This document shows positions 9,121 to 16,416 of a stretch of DNA of 64,000 nucleotides, piece by piece. The notes beneath the pieces were generated by a model. That model was given only the letters and a program-made list of their open reading frames with translations, had not been told where the DNA came from and did no database searches. Positions within the stretch are counted from its first letter, which is position 1. The number at the start of each line of letters is the position of its first letter. The position numbers and the translations under genes are program-made. Location of the stretch: assembly GCF_000523235.1 (NCBI RefSeq), contig NZ_CP006850.1, forward strand, positions 4,588,001 to 4,652,000, given 5' to 3'. The DNA is from Nocardia nova SH22a (GTDB taxonomy: Bacteria > Actinomycetota > Actinomycetes > Mycobacteriales > Mycobacteriaceae).

Positions 9121-9355
9121 AGATGGTCCTGCCGGTAGAGAGCCGCCAGTGCTTCGTCCAGGGCACGCGCTTCGCAAGTCCCGTGCGGCAAGCTGGCCCG
9201 GAATTCGCGGGCGAGTCTCGCCATTCGCTCAATGCATATCGGAGCCCAACTCTCAACGCCGCGGTGACCACTATGCGGGCCCCCGACATCACCTGCGCGG
9301 ACCGGGACACTTCCTCGATCTGCGCCAATGCGCGAGGTGTCGCGGCGGTGGACAT
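9117..9355 (-). pseudogene. Small gene interrupted by a frameshift, upstream of SLOG copy 1
   Basis: An ATG at 9355, five bases after the preceding stop, opens a protein-like frame (IEEVSRSAQVMSGARIVV) that reads well to about 9225 (LRYALSE). From there the next frame continues as MARLAREFRASLPHG and ends EALAALYRQDHL, with its stop overlapping the SLOG start as ATGA. Adding one A at about 9225 would join the two parts into one protein of roughly 79 residues. The first frame alone runs on out of frame deep into the SLOG gene, which is implausible. It could be a decayed gene, a sequencing error or a -1 recoding site. Confidence 0.5.
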
Positions 9356-9359
9356 CGGT

Positions 9360-9524
9360 TTACGCGGCCTGCGCCCTGCAGTAGTCCCCGAGCCGGGCCA
9401 AAGCGCTCGACCGATAGCGGGCGGACTTGGCGCTGTCGAATACGAACACCCACGGCCACCGTGGTTCGCCGCGTTGCTCGCACACTGCGTTCGACGGCCG
9501 CACGGCAGTTCCGTAGATGTTCAC
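9360..9524 (-). CDS. Small 54-residue protein translationally coupled to cutA
   Basis: A GTG start overlaps the cutA stop codon as GTGA, and the frame runs 54 codons to TAA. The product begins MNIYGTAVRPSN, has an aromatic segment RWPWVFVFDSAK and a basic C-terminus (LARLGDYCRAQAA). The four-base overlap with cutA and the five-base gap to the next ATG fit an operon with coupled translation. I do not recognise the family. It is too short to be sure it is functional. Confidence 0.5.
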   Translation of the reverse strand: MNIYGTAVRPSNAVCEQRGEPRWPWVFVFDSAKSARYRSSALARLGDYCRAQAA

Positions 9525-9853
9525 TGCGCCCGAGTATTCTCCAGGACCCAATCCCGATATCCAGGATGCGTCTGGACCGCTTCTGTGGCTATCACCTGAG
9601 GAGTCTCGTCGGGGTGCTTCTCCTGCAAGAACCTCACGATGTCGTCCACTCGCGACCGGCGCGTGTGCAGAATCGCCAGCGTCTCGCGGTCGTCTTGGAT
9701 CGCGCCATCCCATTGATAGATACTGCGCACGCCAGGAATGATGTTGCCGCAGGCCACGTATCGAGATTCCACCAGTTGACGAACCAGGTCGGCGAGTAGC
9801 TCCGGGTCGCCGGCGGTGATCGAAACGTCTACGACGGGTTCAATGTCGGCCAT
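9521..9853 (-). CDS. cutA: CutA1-like protein
   Basis: This 110-residue product matches the CutA family in length and pattern: the VACGNIIPGVRSIYQWDGAI segment near residues 35-54, the ILHTRR strand and the HPDETPQVIATE loop near 80-92. CutA proteins are trimeric, ferredoxin-like small proteins linked to divalent-cation tolerance; their biochemical role is unsettled. The first 25 bases overlap the 3' end of the XRE gene. The unusual context, downstream of an XRE regulator and upstream of a SLOG-like gene, suggests a signalling or stress role rather than housekeeping. Confidence 0.93.
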   Translation of the reverse strand: MADIEPVVDVSITAGDPELLADLVRQLVESRYVACGNIIPGVRSIYQWDGAIQDDRETLAILHTRRSRVDDIVRFLQEKHPDETPQVIATEAVQTHPGYRDWVLENTRAQ

Positions 9854-10470
9854 GCCGCCAAGTGTCCCTCAGTGCTGGACATATCGCGTATCAGGGCCTC
9901 GGTTATCCACCGTTCGCGTGCGACCGCGCACCAGCCATGCACAACCGAACCGACGTAGGACTGCCCTGCCCACACGCCACGCATCATCTGTCCATGCGGG
10001 TGCAATTCGAGGTACAGAGTGCCCTTCGATCGGACCGAGCCGTCAGCGGCCACGTACCAGCCCATGAACGCTTCGGAGTCGTGCAGCTTCATCTCGCCGG
10101 TCCACGCGTAGGAGCCTTCCGACACCGGCCGGGCGCGGGCTCCGAACAGTTGAAGCCACAGGCCGTCTTGTTCGATGTGCAGCTCGAGCGTATCGATCCG
10201 TTCACCGGTGTCGCCGAATGCCTGCCCGGAGTACCACCAGTCGCCACTGAAATCGAGTCCTGTCGCAGTCTTTCCCACGAGGGTGTTCAGAGAGACGTCC
10301 AGTACGTCGGACAGCCGCAGCAGATCAGACACGGCAGGCTCGGATTCGTCGTTCTCCCAACGAGAAACGGTCTTTTGGTCACTTCCGAGCAGCCGCGCTA
10401 GCTGCGCCTGTGAGTAGCCGAGCACCTTCCTTCGCTGCCGGATGACATCACCCGTCACGCTCACTGCCAT
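9829..10470 (-). CDS. XRE-type transcriptional regulator with C-terminal sensor-like domain
   Basis: The 213-residue product has a canonical helix-turn-helix of the lambda-repressor type at about residues 5-60 (IRQRRKVLGYSQAQLARLLG, then TVSRWEND and the typical LLRLSDVLDVSLNTL). The C-terminal 140 residues (FSGDWWYSG, then LELHIEQDGLWLQLFGAR, then GTLYLELHPHG) look like an all-beta ligand-binding or barrel domain. The ATG at 10470, preceded by GAGAGG, is preferred over an upstream open extension. It heads the operon with cutA and the SLOG-like gene and is divergent from the resolvase-like genes across an intergenic region rich in GTCTA half-sites. Confidence 0.87.
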   Translation of the reverse strand: MAVSVTGDVIRQRRKVLGYSQAQLARLLGSDQKTVSRWENDESEPAVSDLLRLSDVLDVSLNTLVGKTATGLDFSGDWWYSGQAFGDTGERIDTLELHIEQDGLWLQLFGARARPVSEGSYAWTGEMKLHDSEAFMGWYVAADGSVRSKGTLYLELHPHGQMMRGVWAGQSYVGSVVHGWCAVARERWITEALIRDMSSTEGHLAAWPTLNPS

Positions 10471-10500
10471 CGCCTCTCGTTGGATGCTTCGTCCAACCGA

Positions 10501-10545
10501 GTCTAACGTCAGACACATATGACTAGTCTAGACACATGCGTCTAG
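10501..10545. promoter_or_regulatory. GTCTA-type operator region of the XRE gene
   Basis: The 177-bp intergenic region contains CTAGAC-acatgc-GTCTAG at 10528-10545, an inverted repeat with 6-bp arms, and a weaker GTCT...AGAC pair at 10501-10514. The half-site GTCTA recurs three times. This fits autoregulation by the adjacent XRE protein and control of the divergent operon. The local AT content is higher than in the neighbours. Confidence 0.5.
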
Positions 10546-10647
10546 CATGGTGCATCATTGCGATACGCCCCGCCGCCGGGCGACGCAGATACCTCGGCGG
10601 CGGGTGCGAATCAACCACTCCTACCCGAATATTCGAGGCAACCGACC

Positions 10648-10977
10648 ATGAGTATCGAGGCGATCGGATACATCCGAAGTGATATCTCCGGTGTCAACCA
10701 GCGCTCGGACGAAGAACAACTCAGAAATCTCGCCAAACGCAGTGGATACAACCTGCGCAAAACCATCGTGTTCGGCGCTCGGACAGGCGATCCCGAGCAC
10801 CGGCTCGCTGTGGTCCTGAACCACTTGCCCACCGTCGAAGTGGTACTCGTGCCCAGCATGGCGCACTTCCACGGCCGTGCGGTGCCGGGCGCCGTGACTG
10901 AGCGGGCGAAAGTTGTTGCCGCAAATGAACAATCGACGCTGGCGATGCTGCTCTCGACCGTGGCGGCGGGCCGATGA
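10648..10977 (+). CDS. Resolvase-fold small protein, probably non-catalytic (1)
   Basis: This 109-residue product begins IEAIGYIRSDISG and continues DEEQLRNLAKRSGYNL, which resembles the N-terminal catalytic domain of serine recombinases (GYxRVS...Q...L...G). The catalytic Ser position is shifted or lost, and no DNA-binding domain follows, so recombination is unlikely. A GAGG ribosome site precedes the ATG at 10648; the upstream in-frame extension looks non-coding. It is the first of three overlapping genes divergent from the XRE operon. Its function may be regulatory; that is speculative. Confidence 0.7.
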   Translation: MSIEAIGYIRSDISGVNQRSDEEQLRNLAKRSGYNLRKTIVFGARTGDPEHRLAVVLNHLPTVEVVLVPSMAHFHGRAVPGAVTERAKVVAANEQSTLAMLLSTVAAGR

Positions 10978-11351
10978 ACTTCGCTGACGAAGAGGAACCC
11001 GATGCGCGCGCAATGGGTTACGTGTGCCTCGATCTGATGAAGACGGTGACCGGATTCGACCTCGCCGCCCGGCGGATCGCGGCCAGGCTCGGGTACGTCT
11101 ATATCGGATTGTCGCGCAGTAGCAGTTTGATCGTTCCCGAGGCGCTGCCCGGGTTCGTCGCCGAACACGAGATCGAGTTGCTGATCGTTCCACATATCGC
11201 GCATCTACGTGGCAGAGTCCCGGCCGAACTCGCCGAGGTCACCGATATCCATGATCTGGCAACAGGGCACACGTGGGAACGGGAGGGCGCCTACGCACCC
11301 GACACGGGACACCGCCCCAACCCGCTGGCGGTCCCACCGGGCGAGTCATGA
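10974..11351 (+). CDS. Resolvase-fold small protein, probably non-catalytic (2)
   Basis: This 125-residue protein starts with an ATG that overlaps the previous stop as ATGA. It contains AMGYVCLDLMK, LAARRIAARLGYVYIGLSRS and IELLIVPHIAHLRGRVP, the same order of elements as its neighbour (GYIR..., LAKRSGYNL, VVLVPSMAHFHGR). The two are therefore divergent tandem relatives. The catalytic Ser motif of true resolvases is absent. The proteins may form a heterodimer; that is inference from coupling and similarity. Confidence 0.65.
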   Translation: MNFADEEEPDARAMGYVCLDLMKTVTGFDLAARRIAARLGYVYIGLSRSSSLIVPEALPGFVAEHEIELLIVPHIAHLRGRVPAELAEVTDIHDLATGHTWEREGAYAPDTGHRPNPLAVPPGES

Positions 11352-11569
11352 ACCCGGCACTGCCGCAGCGTAATCCGTGCGAGAAAACCGACCCGGCCTG
11401 GTCACCGGCGATCGAACTGCTGGACGTTCTGCTCGCGGCTCTGCGGGCGTGGCAACCGGGTGAACCACTTCAGTCACCTCCAACCGAGGAGGACATGACC
11501 GCGCTCGCGGATCTGCCGATCACCGTGTCGCGGTCGCCGTTCGATGCAGCAACTCCCGACCTGCGGTAG
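11348..11569 (+). CDS. Small hypothetical protein, third gene of the resolvase-like operon
   Basis: An ATG overlaps the preceding stop as ATGA and gives a 73-residue acidic protein with an internal helix-like stretch (AIELLDVLLAALRAWQPGE) and a proline-rich middle. No family is recognised. The two successive four-base overlaps in this operon are the main evidence that it is a real gene. Confidence 0.55.
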   Translation: MNPALPQRNPCEKTDPAWSPAIELLDVLLAALRAWQPGEPLQSPPTEEDMTALADLPITVSRSPFDAATPDLR

Positions 11570-11883
11570 GGAAGCCGGGCGGTACGGATGCACCGCCCGG
11601 CAACGGAACGAGTTGCACTGCAACGTAATACGTGCACAATTCTGTCTCGAGTCAAGATATCGGCAGGATCTTGCTGGTCACGTAGTTGATGCTACGGATG
11701 GCGAGACCATCCGAAGCGCTCGGTAGACGAATCGAGTGTATGGACCGAGTCTGCCGACGCGATCTGCCGGGACACAGGCGGCGACCTGACCTCGGACGGC
11801 GAGGCAGGCGATCGAACGTACCGGATAGCCCCCGGTCCGTCGATGACTGTGCCGGGGCTGCGGGGTCCGCTCGTTGCCCGAGG
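11570..11883. other. Intergenic region without a gene, carrying a dispersed repeat
   Basis: This 314-bp stretch shows no convincing coding frame on either strand. It contains one copy of a repeat shared with 42051-42102 and is the 3' flank of the resolvase-like operon. The rest has no structure that I can name. Confidence 0.5.
11638..11689. repeat. Dispersed repeat, copy 1 of the 52-bp family
   Basis: Beginning AATTCTGTC, this segment aligns without gaps to 42051-42102 with 41 of 52 bases identical by eye. Both copies lie just outside accessory genes. The repeat could be a remnant of a mobile-element end or a recombination site. Confidence 0.55.
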
Positions 11884-12525
11884 TCAGATCCGGTCCGCTC
11901 GAAGGGATTCGAGGCCGTCGCGCAGGAGGTCGAACGCGTGGTTGGTTGCGCGGACCGCTTCCGGGTAGCAGTCCGTTGCGGACTCGCCATCGACGAGGCT
12001 TCGATGATTCATCAGGGCCAGTTCGCGCTGCACCACGATCACCTGGGCGGCGATGAGGCGCGCGGTCAGTGGATCGTAACCGCTCTCGCGCAGCGCATCG
12101 TCCAGCGTGTCCACCCCTCGTGCGCCGTAGCGCATCAGCCTTGCTGCCAACGTTTCGGTGCCGGAGACCAATTGCAGGAAGGCCATGATCTCGGGGTCGT
12201 CGTTCAGGCCGGAGTTCGGATCCCGCCGCCGCAACGCGTCCAGTTGCGCTTCCCGCAGCGCGTCCAGCGGCGGTTGCCCGGTCGGCCGCGTCTGGACCGT
12301 TCTGGCGGCCTCGTCCTCGTGGTCGGCGAACCGTTGCAGGACAAGGTCTTCCTTGGTCGGGAAGTAAGCGAACAGGGTCCGCCGGGAGACCTCCGCCGCT
12401 CGCGCGATATCGGTGATCGAGACCTGGTCGAATCCTGCTTCGAGGAACATGCGGATCGCCGTGGCCGCGATCGTCTCGCGCAGGCGCATCTTCTTTCTTT
12501 CCCGCAGTCCCATCGGTTCGGTCAT
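11884..12525 (-). CDS. TetR family transcriptional regulator
   Basis: This 213-residue regulator has a helix-turn-helix at about residues 25-60 (ITDIARAAEVSRRTLFAYFPTKED) of the AcrR type. It is divergent from an FAD monooxygenase gene, with only 65 bp between starts and a 34-bp inverted repeat covering the presumed promoter. It therefore probably represses the monooxygenase, and the ligand may be that enzyme's substrate. Confidence 0.93.
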   Translation of the reverse strand: MTEPMGLRERKKMRLRETIAATAIRMFLEAGFDQVSITDIARAAEVSRRTLFAYFPTKEDLVLQRFADHEDEAARTVQTRPTGQPPLDALREAQLDALRRRDPNSGLNDDPEIMAFLQLVSGTETLAARLMRYGARGVDTLDDALRESGYDPLTARLIAAQVIVVQRELALMNHRSLVDGESATDCYPEAVRATNHAFDLLRDGLESLRADRI

Positions 12526-12544
12526 GGACTCACATTAACACACT

Positions 12545-12578
12545 AGTAGACTGAGTGTATTATTGCACTAAGTCTACT
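12545..12578. promoter_or_regulatory. Operator/promoter of the FAD monooxygenase
   Basis: An inverted repeat has 13-bp arms with one mismatch (AGTAGACT-g-AGTG and CACT-a-AGTCTACT) around an 8-base centre. A TATTAT -10-like hexamer lies inside it, so TetR binding would block the promoter directly. The region is strikingly AT-rich for this genome. Confidence 0.7.
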
Positions 12579-12590
12579 TTGGAGGATGTC

Positions 12591-14018
12591 GTGCACACTG
12601 AAGTCATCGTGGTCGGAGCCGGCCCGACCGGCCTGATGCTGGCCACCGAGCTCACCCTTGCCGGAATACCGGTCGTCGTACTGGAAAAACAGCACACGCG
12701 CAGCATCCAGTCCCGAGCAGGCGCACTACAACCACGCACCGCGGAGGTACTCGACCTGCGTGGATTGCTGGAGCCACTGCTCGACCGCGCGCTGCCCCGA
12801 GGCGAGTTCGGTGGGCATTTCGCCGGACTCCCAGTCGAATTGGACTGTCGGGCCTGGCAGACCCGCCACCCCTACCCGGTCGCCGTCCCGCAGGCTCGGC
12901 TCGAAGCGTTCCTCGAACAGCGACTCGTGGATCGAGGTGTGCCGGTGCTGCGCGGATCCGAGGTATCGGCCATCGAACAGGATTCCGACGGCGTCACGGC
13001 CGCGGGCATTCGCGGCAGCTACCTCGTAGCATGCGACGGCGGGCACAGCACGATCCGCAAGCTGCTGGGTGCCGCGTTCCCCGGCACCGCGGGCACCACC
13101 TCCTCGGTGGTCGCGGATCTGACCCTCGCGACCCGATCCGCGGCGGTCCCCAGCACCTCCGAACATTTCAGCCGGTACATCAAGCACGCGGGCGGATTCT
13201 TCAGCATCCTGCATCCTCTCGACGGTGAGCTGTACCGGATGATCTTCGGCAAGCTCTCCACGGAAGGACCCGGTCGCGAAATACCGGTCACCACCGCCGA
13301 AGTCGAGGAAGTGCTGCAGGCGGTGTACGGGCCCGGGACGCGACTCGGCGAGCTGCGCGCAGCATCCCGATTCAGCGACGCCACCCGCCAGGTCGAGCGC
13401 TATCGCGAGGGACGAGTGCTCTTCGCCGGAGACGCGGCCCACATCCACCTGCCGATCGGAGGCCAAGGCGTGAACCTCGGTATCCAGGATGCGATGAATC
13501 TCGGCTGGAAACTCGCCGCGACGATTCACGGGTGGGCACCCGACGAGTTGCTCGACAGCTACCACACCGAACGCCACCCCGTCGCCGCGCGGGTACTGCG
13601 CACGACCCGCGCACAGGGCGTGATCATGAACCCGAGCCAGGACGGGGACCTCGCCGCGGTCCGCGAGCTCGTCACCGACATGCTCCGCCTCCCCGACACC
13701 AACCACTTCGTCTCGGGCATGATGTCGGGCCTGGACATCCAGTACCCCGGGCTCGGTCCACGCATGATCGACCTCGACGTGAACACCGCGCACGGCCCGA
13801 CCCGAGTCAGCCGGCTGATGCACCGCGGCCGCGGCCTGCTGCTGTGTTTCGACGACACACCACGGTCGATCCACCGCTGGGCCGACCGGGTCGACCAAGT
13901 CGTCGCCGAACCCGGCGATGACGCCACCACCGTCCTGATTCGGCCCGACGGCTACATCGCCTGGTCAGCGATCGATGCCGAACCACTCGAAACCGCGCTC
14001 ACCCGATGGTTCGGCTGA
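12591..14018 (+). CDS. FAD-dependent aromatic/polyketide hydroxylase-type monooxygenase
   Basis: This 475-residue protein is a class A flavoprotein monooxygenase of the PheA/TfdB type, which hydroxylates aromatic or polyketide substrates using NAD(P)H and O2; rifampicin monooxygenases belong to the same class. The N-terminal GAGPTGLMLA binds FAD, CDGGHSTIRK near residue 145 is the DG motif, and GDAAHIHLPIGGQGVNLGIQD near 280 contacts FAD and ribityl. A GTG at 12591 preceded by GGAGG is preferred over an upstream GTG that lies in the operator. Regulation by the divergent TetR is likely. The substrate is unknown; antibiotic inactivation is one possibility. Confidence 0.9.
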   Translation: MHTEVIVVGAGPTGLMLATELTLAGIPVVVLEKQHTRSIQSRAGALQPRTAEVLDLRGLLEPLLDRALPRGEFGGHFAGLPVELDCRAWQTRHPYPVAVPQARLEAFLEQRLVDRGVPVLRGSEVSAIEQDSDGVTAAGIRGSYLVACDGGHSTIRKLLGAAFPGTAGTTSSVVADLTLATRSAAVPSTSEHFSRYIKHAGGFFSILHPLDGELYRMIFGKLSTEGPGREIPVTTAEVEEVLQAVYGPGTRLGELRAASRFSDATRQVERYREGRVLFAGDAAHIHLPIGGQGVNLGIQDAMNLGWKLAATIHGWAPDELLDSYHTERHPVAARVLRTTRAQGVIMNPSQDGDLAAVRELVTDMLRLPDTNHFVSGMMSGLDIQYPGLGPRMIDLDVNTAHGPTRVSRLMHRGRGLLLCFDDTPRSIHRWADRVDQVVAEPGDDATTVLIRPDGYIAWSAIDAEPLETALTRWFG

Positions 14019-14166
14019 GCAGCAGCCGGACCGCTGGGCACCTCGTCCTCGACCGGGATCTTCAACCGCCGTGATCTCGCCACAGGATCGACTCCCTTCC
14101 TGGATCAACGTGCCCGGAGCGTCAACCGAGCAACCCTGCCGAGAAGTTCGACTCGCTGGAATTCGA

Positions 14167-15057
14167 TCACGAGGCCGGACGCTGCATGAGTTGGTCGATG
14201 AAGGCGGCGATCTCGTCCGGCTTCTCCTCGGCCATGAAGTGGCCCGCGTCGATCGGCTGGTAGGTGGCGGACGGGGCCCAATTCCTCCACAGAGCGGAGG
14301 CGTCGAAGCCTAGTTGTGCACCCCAGTCCTGGGAGATCACGGCGACGGGCATGGTCAGTTGCGCGCCTGCTTTCCGGTCGGCCCGGTCCATGTCGAGGTC
14401 GATGCCCGCGGTGGCGCGGTAGTCGGCGACGATGGACGGGACCGCCGCGACGGAGCTGTCGATGTAGTGCCGGCGGACTTCGGGCGGGAAGGTGGTGCCG
14501 CTGGGGTCCCAGGCGTCCAGGAAGGAACCGAAGAAGTCGTCGGCTACGGCTTCGATCATCCTCTCGGGCAAGCCTTTCGGCTGCGCCATCAGGTACAGGT
14601 GCCAGGCGACGGCCGCGTCCACGCCGTGCAGGACGTCCCAGGTGTCCATGGTCGGCAGGACGTCGAGAATGCCCAGGTGGGTGATCGTGTCGGGATGGTC
14701 GAGTGCGGCCCGCACACCGACGAGGGCGCCCCGGTCGTGGCCGATCAAGCCGAAGCGTTCGTGCCCGATCGCGCGCACCACCTCGATGATGTCCTGGGCC
14801 ATGGTCCGCTTCGAATAGGTCTCGGGCCCAGCCTCTTCCGGTTTGTCACTGACGCCGTAGCCGCGCAGGTCGGGCACGATCACGAGATACCGCCGCGCGA
14901 GTACGCGGGCGACGTGCCGCCACATGAGATGGGTCTGCGGGAATCCGTGCAGCAGGACCACCGGATCTCCACTGCCGCCCACCGCGACATTCAATTCGAC
15001 ACCGCCCGCACCGGGAATCCGCCGATAGTCGAGGCCGTCGATCACCGTGTCCGCCAT
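14167..15057 (-). CDS. Alpha/beta hydrolase, haloacid dehalogenase/epoxide hydrolase type
   Basis: The 296-residue protein has the oxyanion motif HGFPQTHLMW near residue 37, DLRGYGVSDKP, the nucleophile elbow GHDRGA (Asp nucleophile) near residue 106 and a distal His in AGHFMAEEKP. The layout closely follows fluoroacetate dehalogenases and soluble epoxide hydrolases. Where fluoroacetate dehalogenases carry a His-Trp halide pocket, this protein has His-Leu (AWHLYLM), so defluorination is uncertain. It would hydrolyse by an ester intermediate in the cytosol. A TetR gene lies upstream on the same strand. Confidence 0.87.
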   Translation of the reverse strand: MADTVIDGLDYRRIPGAGGVELNVAVGGSGDPVVLLHGFPQTHLMWRHVARVLARRYLVIVPDLRGYGVSDKPEEAGPETYSKRTMAQDIIEVVRAIGHERFGLIGHDRGALVGVRAALDHPDTITHLGILDVLPTMDTWDVLHGVDAAVAWHLYLMAQPKGLPERMIEAVADDFFGSFLDAWDPSGTTFPPEVRRHYIDSSVAAVPSIVADYRATAGIDLDMDRADRKAGAQLTMPVAVISQDWGAQLGFDASALWRNWAPSATYQPIDAGHFMAEEKPDEIAAFIDQLMQRPAS

Positions 15058-15083
15058 CGGCGTGCACCTTTCGTTGTCGGAAA

Positions 15084-15731
15084 TCAGGAGAAGATCGCCT
15101 GCGCCGGAGGCGGAGTGGACGCACTCGCACGCAGGGCCGGAATGAGGATGGCGTCGACCAGGTGAGCCAGATACTCCTGCCCGGTGGGAAGACCGTTGAG
15201 CCGCCGCAAAAGCAGCACCGATCCGGTGACCTCCTCGTACGGGAACGGTCGCGCCCCCGCCGGTAGCTCACCCCGGGCGATGGCCGCCGACAGCACCGGC
15301 TCGGGCAGTTTCGCTCCGGTCGGCCCGGTCGCCTCCTCGATGTGGCGGCACAGTTCGGGATCTTCCAGGCCCGCCTGCAACAGCAGCAGGCTCATGGTCG
15401 CGTCCGCCGACCGCATCGTGGTGTCGAGCCGCTCGCACAGCGCGAGCAGATCCCCGCGCAGGGATCCGGTGTCGATCGCGGGCGGTCCGCCCTCGGCCGC
15501 GGGACCGGCCTTCACCGCGGCAACGACCATGTCGCGCTTGGTATCCCAGCGCCGGTACAGGGTCGCCTTGGAGGCCCGCGCCCGGCGCGCGACCGCCTCG
15601 AACGTCAGCCCGTCGTAACCGACCTCACCGAGGAGCTCCAGCACGCACGCCAGAATCTCCGCCTCACGAGCCCGGTCCCGCGGCCGCCCGCGCACACCGG
15701 CCGCCACGCCACTTTCATTACGAAACGACAC
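15084..15731 (-). CDS. TetR family transcriptional regulator
   Basis: This regulator of about 215 residues has a helix-turn-helix (FEAVARRARASKATLYRRWDTKRD) and a C-terminal domain of the TetR_C type. The start is uncertain: GTG codons at 15731 and 15707 are possible, and the first lies within an imperfect palindrome. It is transcribed ahead of the dehalogenase-like hydrolase with a 26-bp gap and is divergent from a DHFR-like gene, so either may be its target. Confidence 0.85.
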   Translation of the reverse strand: MSFRNESGVAAGVRGRPRDRAREAEILACVLELLGEVGYDGLTFEAVARRARASKATLYRRWDTKRDMVVAAVKAGPAAEGGPPAIDTGSLRGDLLALCERLDTTMRSADATMSLLLLQAGLEDPELCRHIEEATGPTGAKLPEPVLSAAIARGELPAGARPFPYEEVTGSVLLLRRLNGLPTGQEYLAHLVDAILIPALRASASTPPPAQAIFS

Positions 15732-15739
15732 GTTCCGTA
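15719..15739. promoter_or_regulatory. Imperfect palindrome at the TetR/DHFR-like divergent promoter
   Basis: The arms TACGAAACG and CGTTCCGTA, one mismatch apart, flank ACA. The site overlaps one candidate start of the TetR gene and lies about 110 bp before the divergent gene. It is the best operator candidate here. Confidence 0.45.
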
Positions 15740-15846
15740 CCGTATCACAATGCGGCAATCCACCCCGCGCCGATCGGACCCCCGATGAATTCCGCCCCAC
15801 CACCCGGTCCTCATTGCAATCACGAACCACACACCGAGGAGTTCAC

Positions 15847-16410
15847 ATGACCGCCACCTACACCTGGGACGTCTTCTCCACTCTCGACGGCTACGGCTCC
15901 TACAGCCCGGAAGGTGACTGGGGTGGCTACTGGGGCAAGCAGGGCCCGGAACTGCTCGATCATCGCGCCGATCTGTACGACACCGAGCAGCGAATAGCCC
16001 TGGGGGCCAACACCTATCGGGAGACCGCGGAGATACTGGACAGTTTCGAACCGGATCTGTGGGTGGCCCGGATGTGGGCGATGCCGACCACGGTGGTGTC
16101 CTCGACGCTGACCGCGGATCGGCCGAATGTGACCGTCGCGCACGGAGCCGCCGCCGACATCGTCGCACAGTTGAAGGAACAGTCGGATGTTCCGCTGCGC
16201 TCACACGGCAGCCTGGCGCTGAACTGGGCGCTGATGGCCGCGGGACTGGTCGATCGAGTGCAGGTGACGATCTTTCCGGCGATCAGCGGGACGACGGGCA
16301 CCAGCCCGATCTTCGCCGGCGCCGCCGACTTCGATCTGGAGCTGCTGGAGAGCCGGACACTCGACGGGCGAACCCAGGAACTCGTCTACCGGCCCACCGC
16401 GCACACATGA
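15847..16410 (+). CDS. Dihydrofolate reductase family / RibD C-terminal domain protein
   Basis: This 187-residue protein has the RibD_C/DHFR-like fold pattern: VFSTLDGYGS near residue 8, LGANTYRETAEIL near 56, SHGSLALNWALMAAGLVDRVQVTIFP near 120-145 and a C-terminal LELLESRTLDGRTQELVY. Proteins of this kind are widespread in actinobacteria; few have a known reaction, though all are expected to bind NADPH or a pterin/flavin-like ligand. GAGGAG precedes the ATG. It is divergent from the TetR gene and convergent with a membrane protein gene. Confidence 0.88.
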   Translation: MTATYTWDVFSTLDGYGSYSPEGDWGGYWGKQGPELLDHRADLYDTEQRIALGANTYRETAEILDSFEPDLWVARMWAMPTTVVSSTLTADRPNVTVAHGAAADIVAQLKEQSDVPLRSHGSLALNWALMAAGLVDRVQVTIFPAISGTTGTSPIFAGAADFDLELLESRTLDGRTQELVYRPTAHT

Positions 16411-16416
16411 ACCCCC

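Noticed and set aside
8873..9355. A single 160-residue protein overlapping SLOG copy 1
   Set aside because: It would overlap the SLOG gene by about 250 bp out of frame; only its first part reads as protein, so a frameshifted small gene is the better account.
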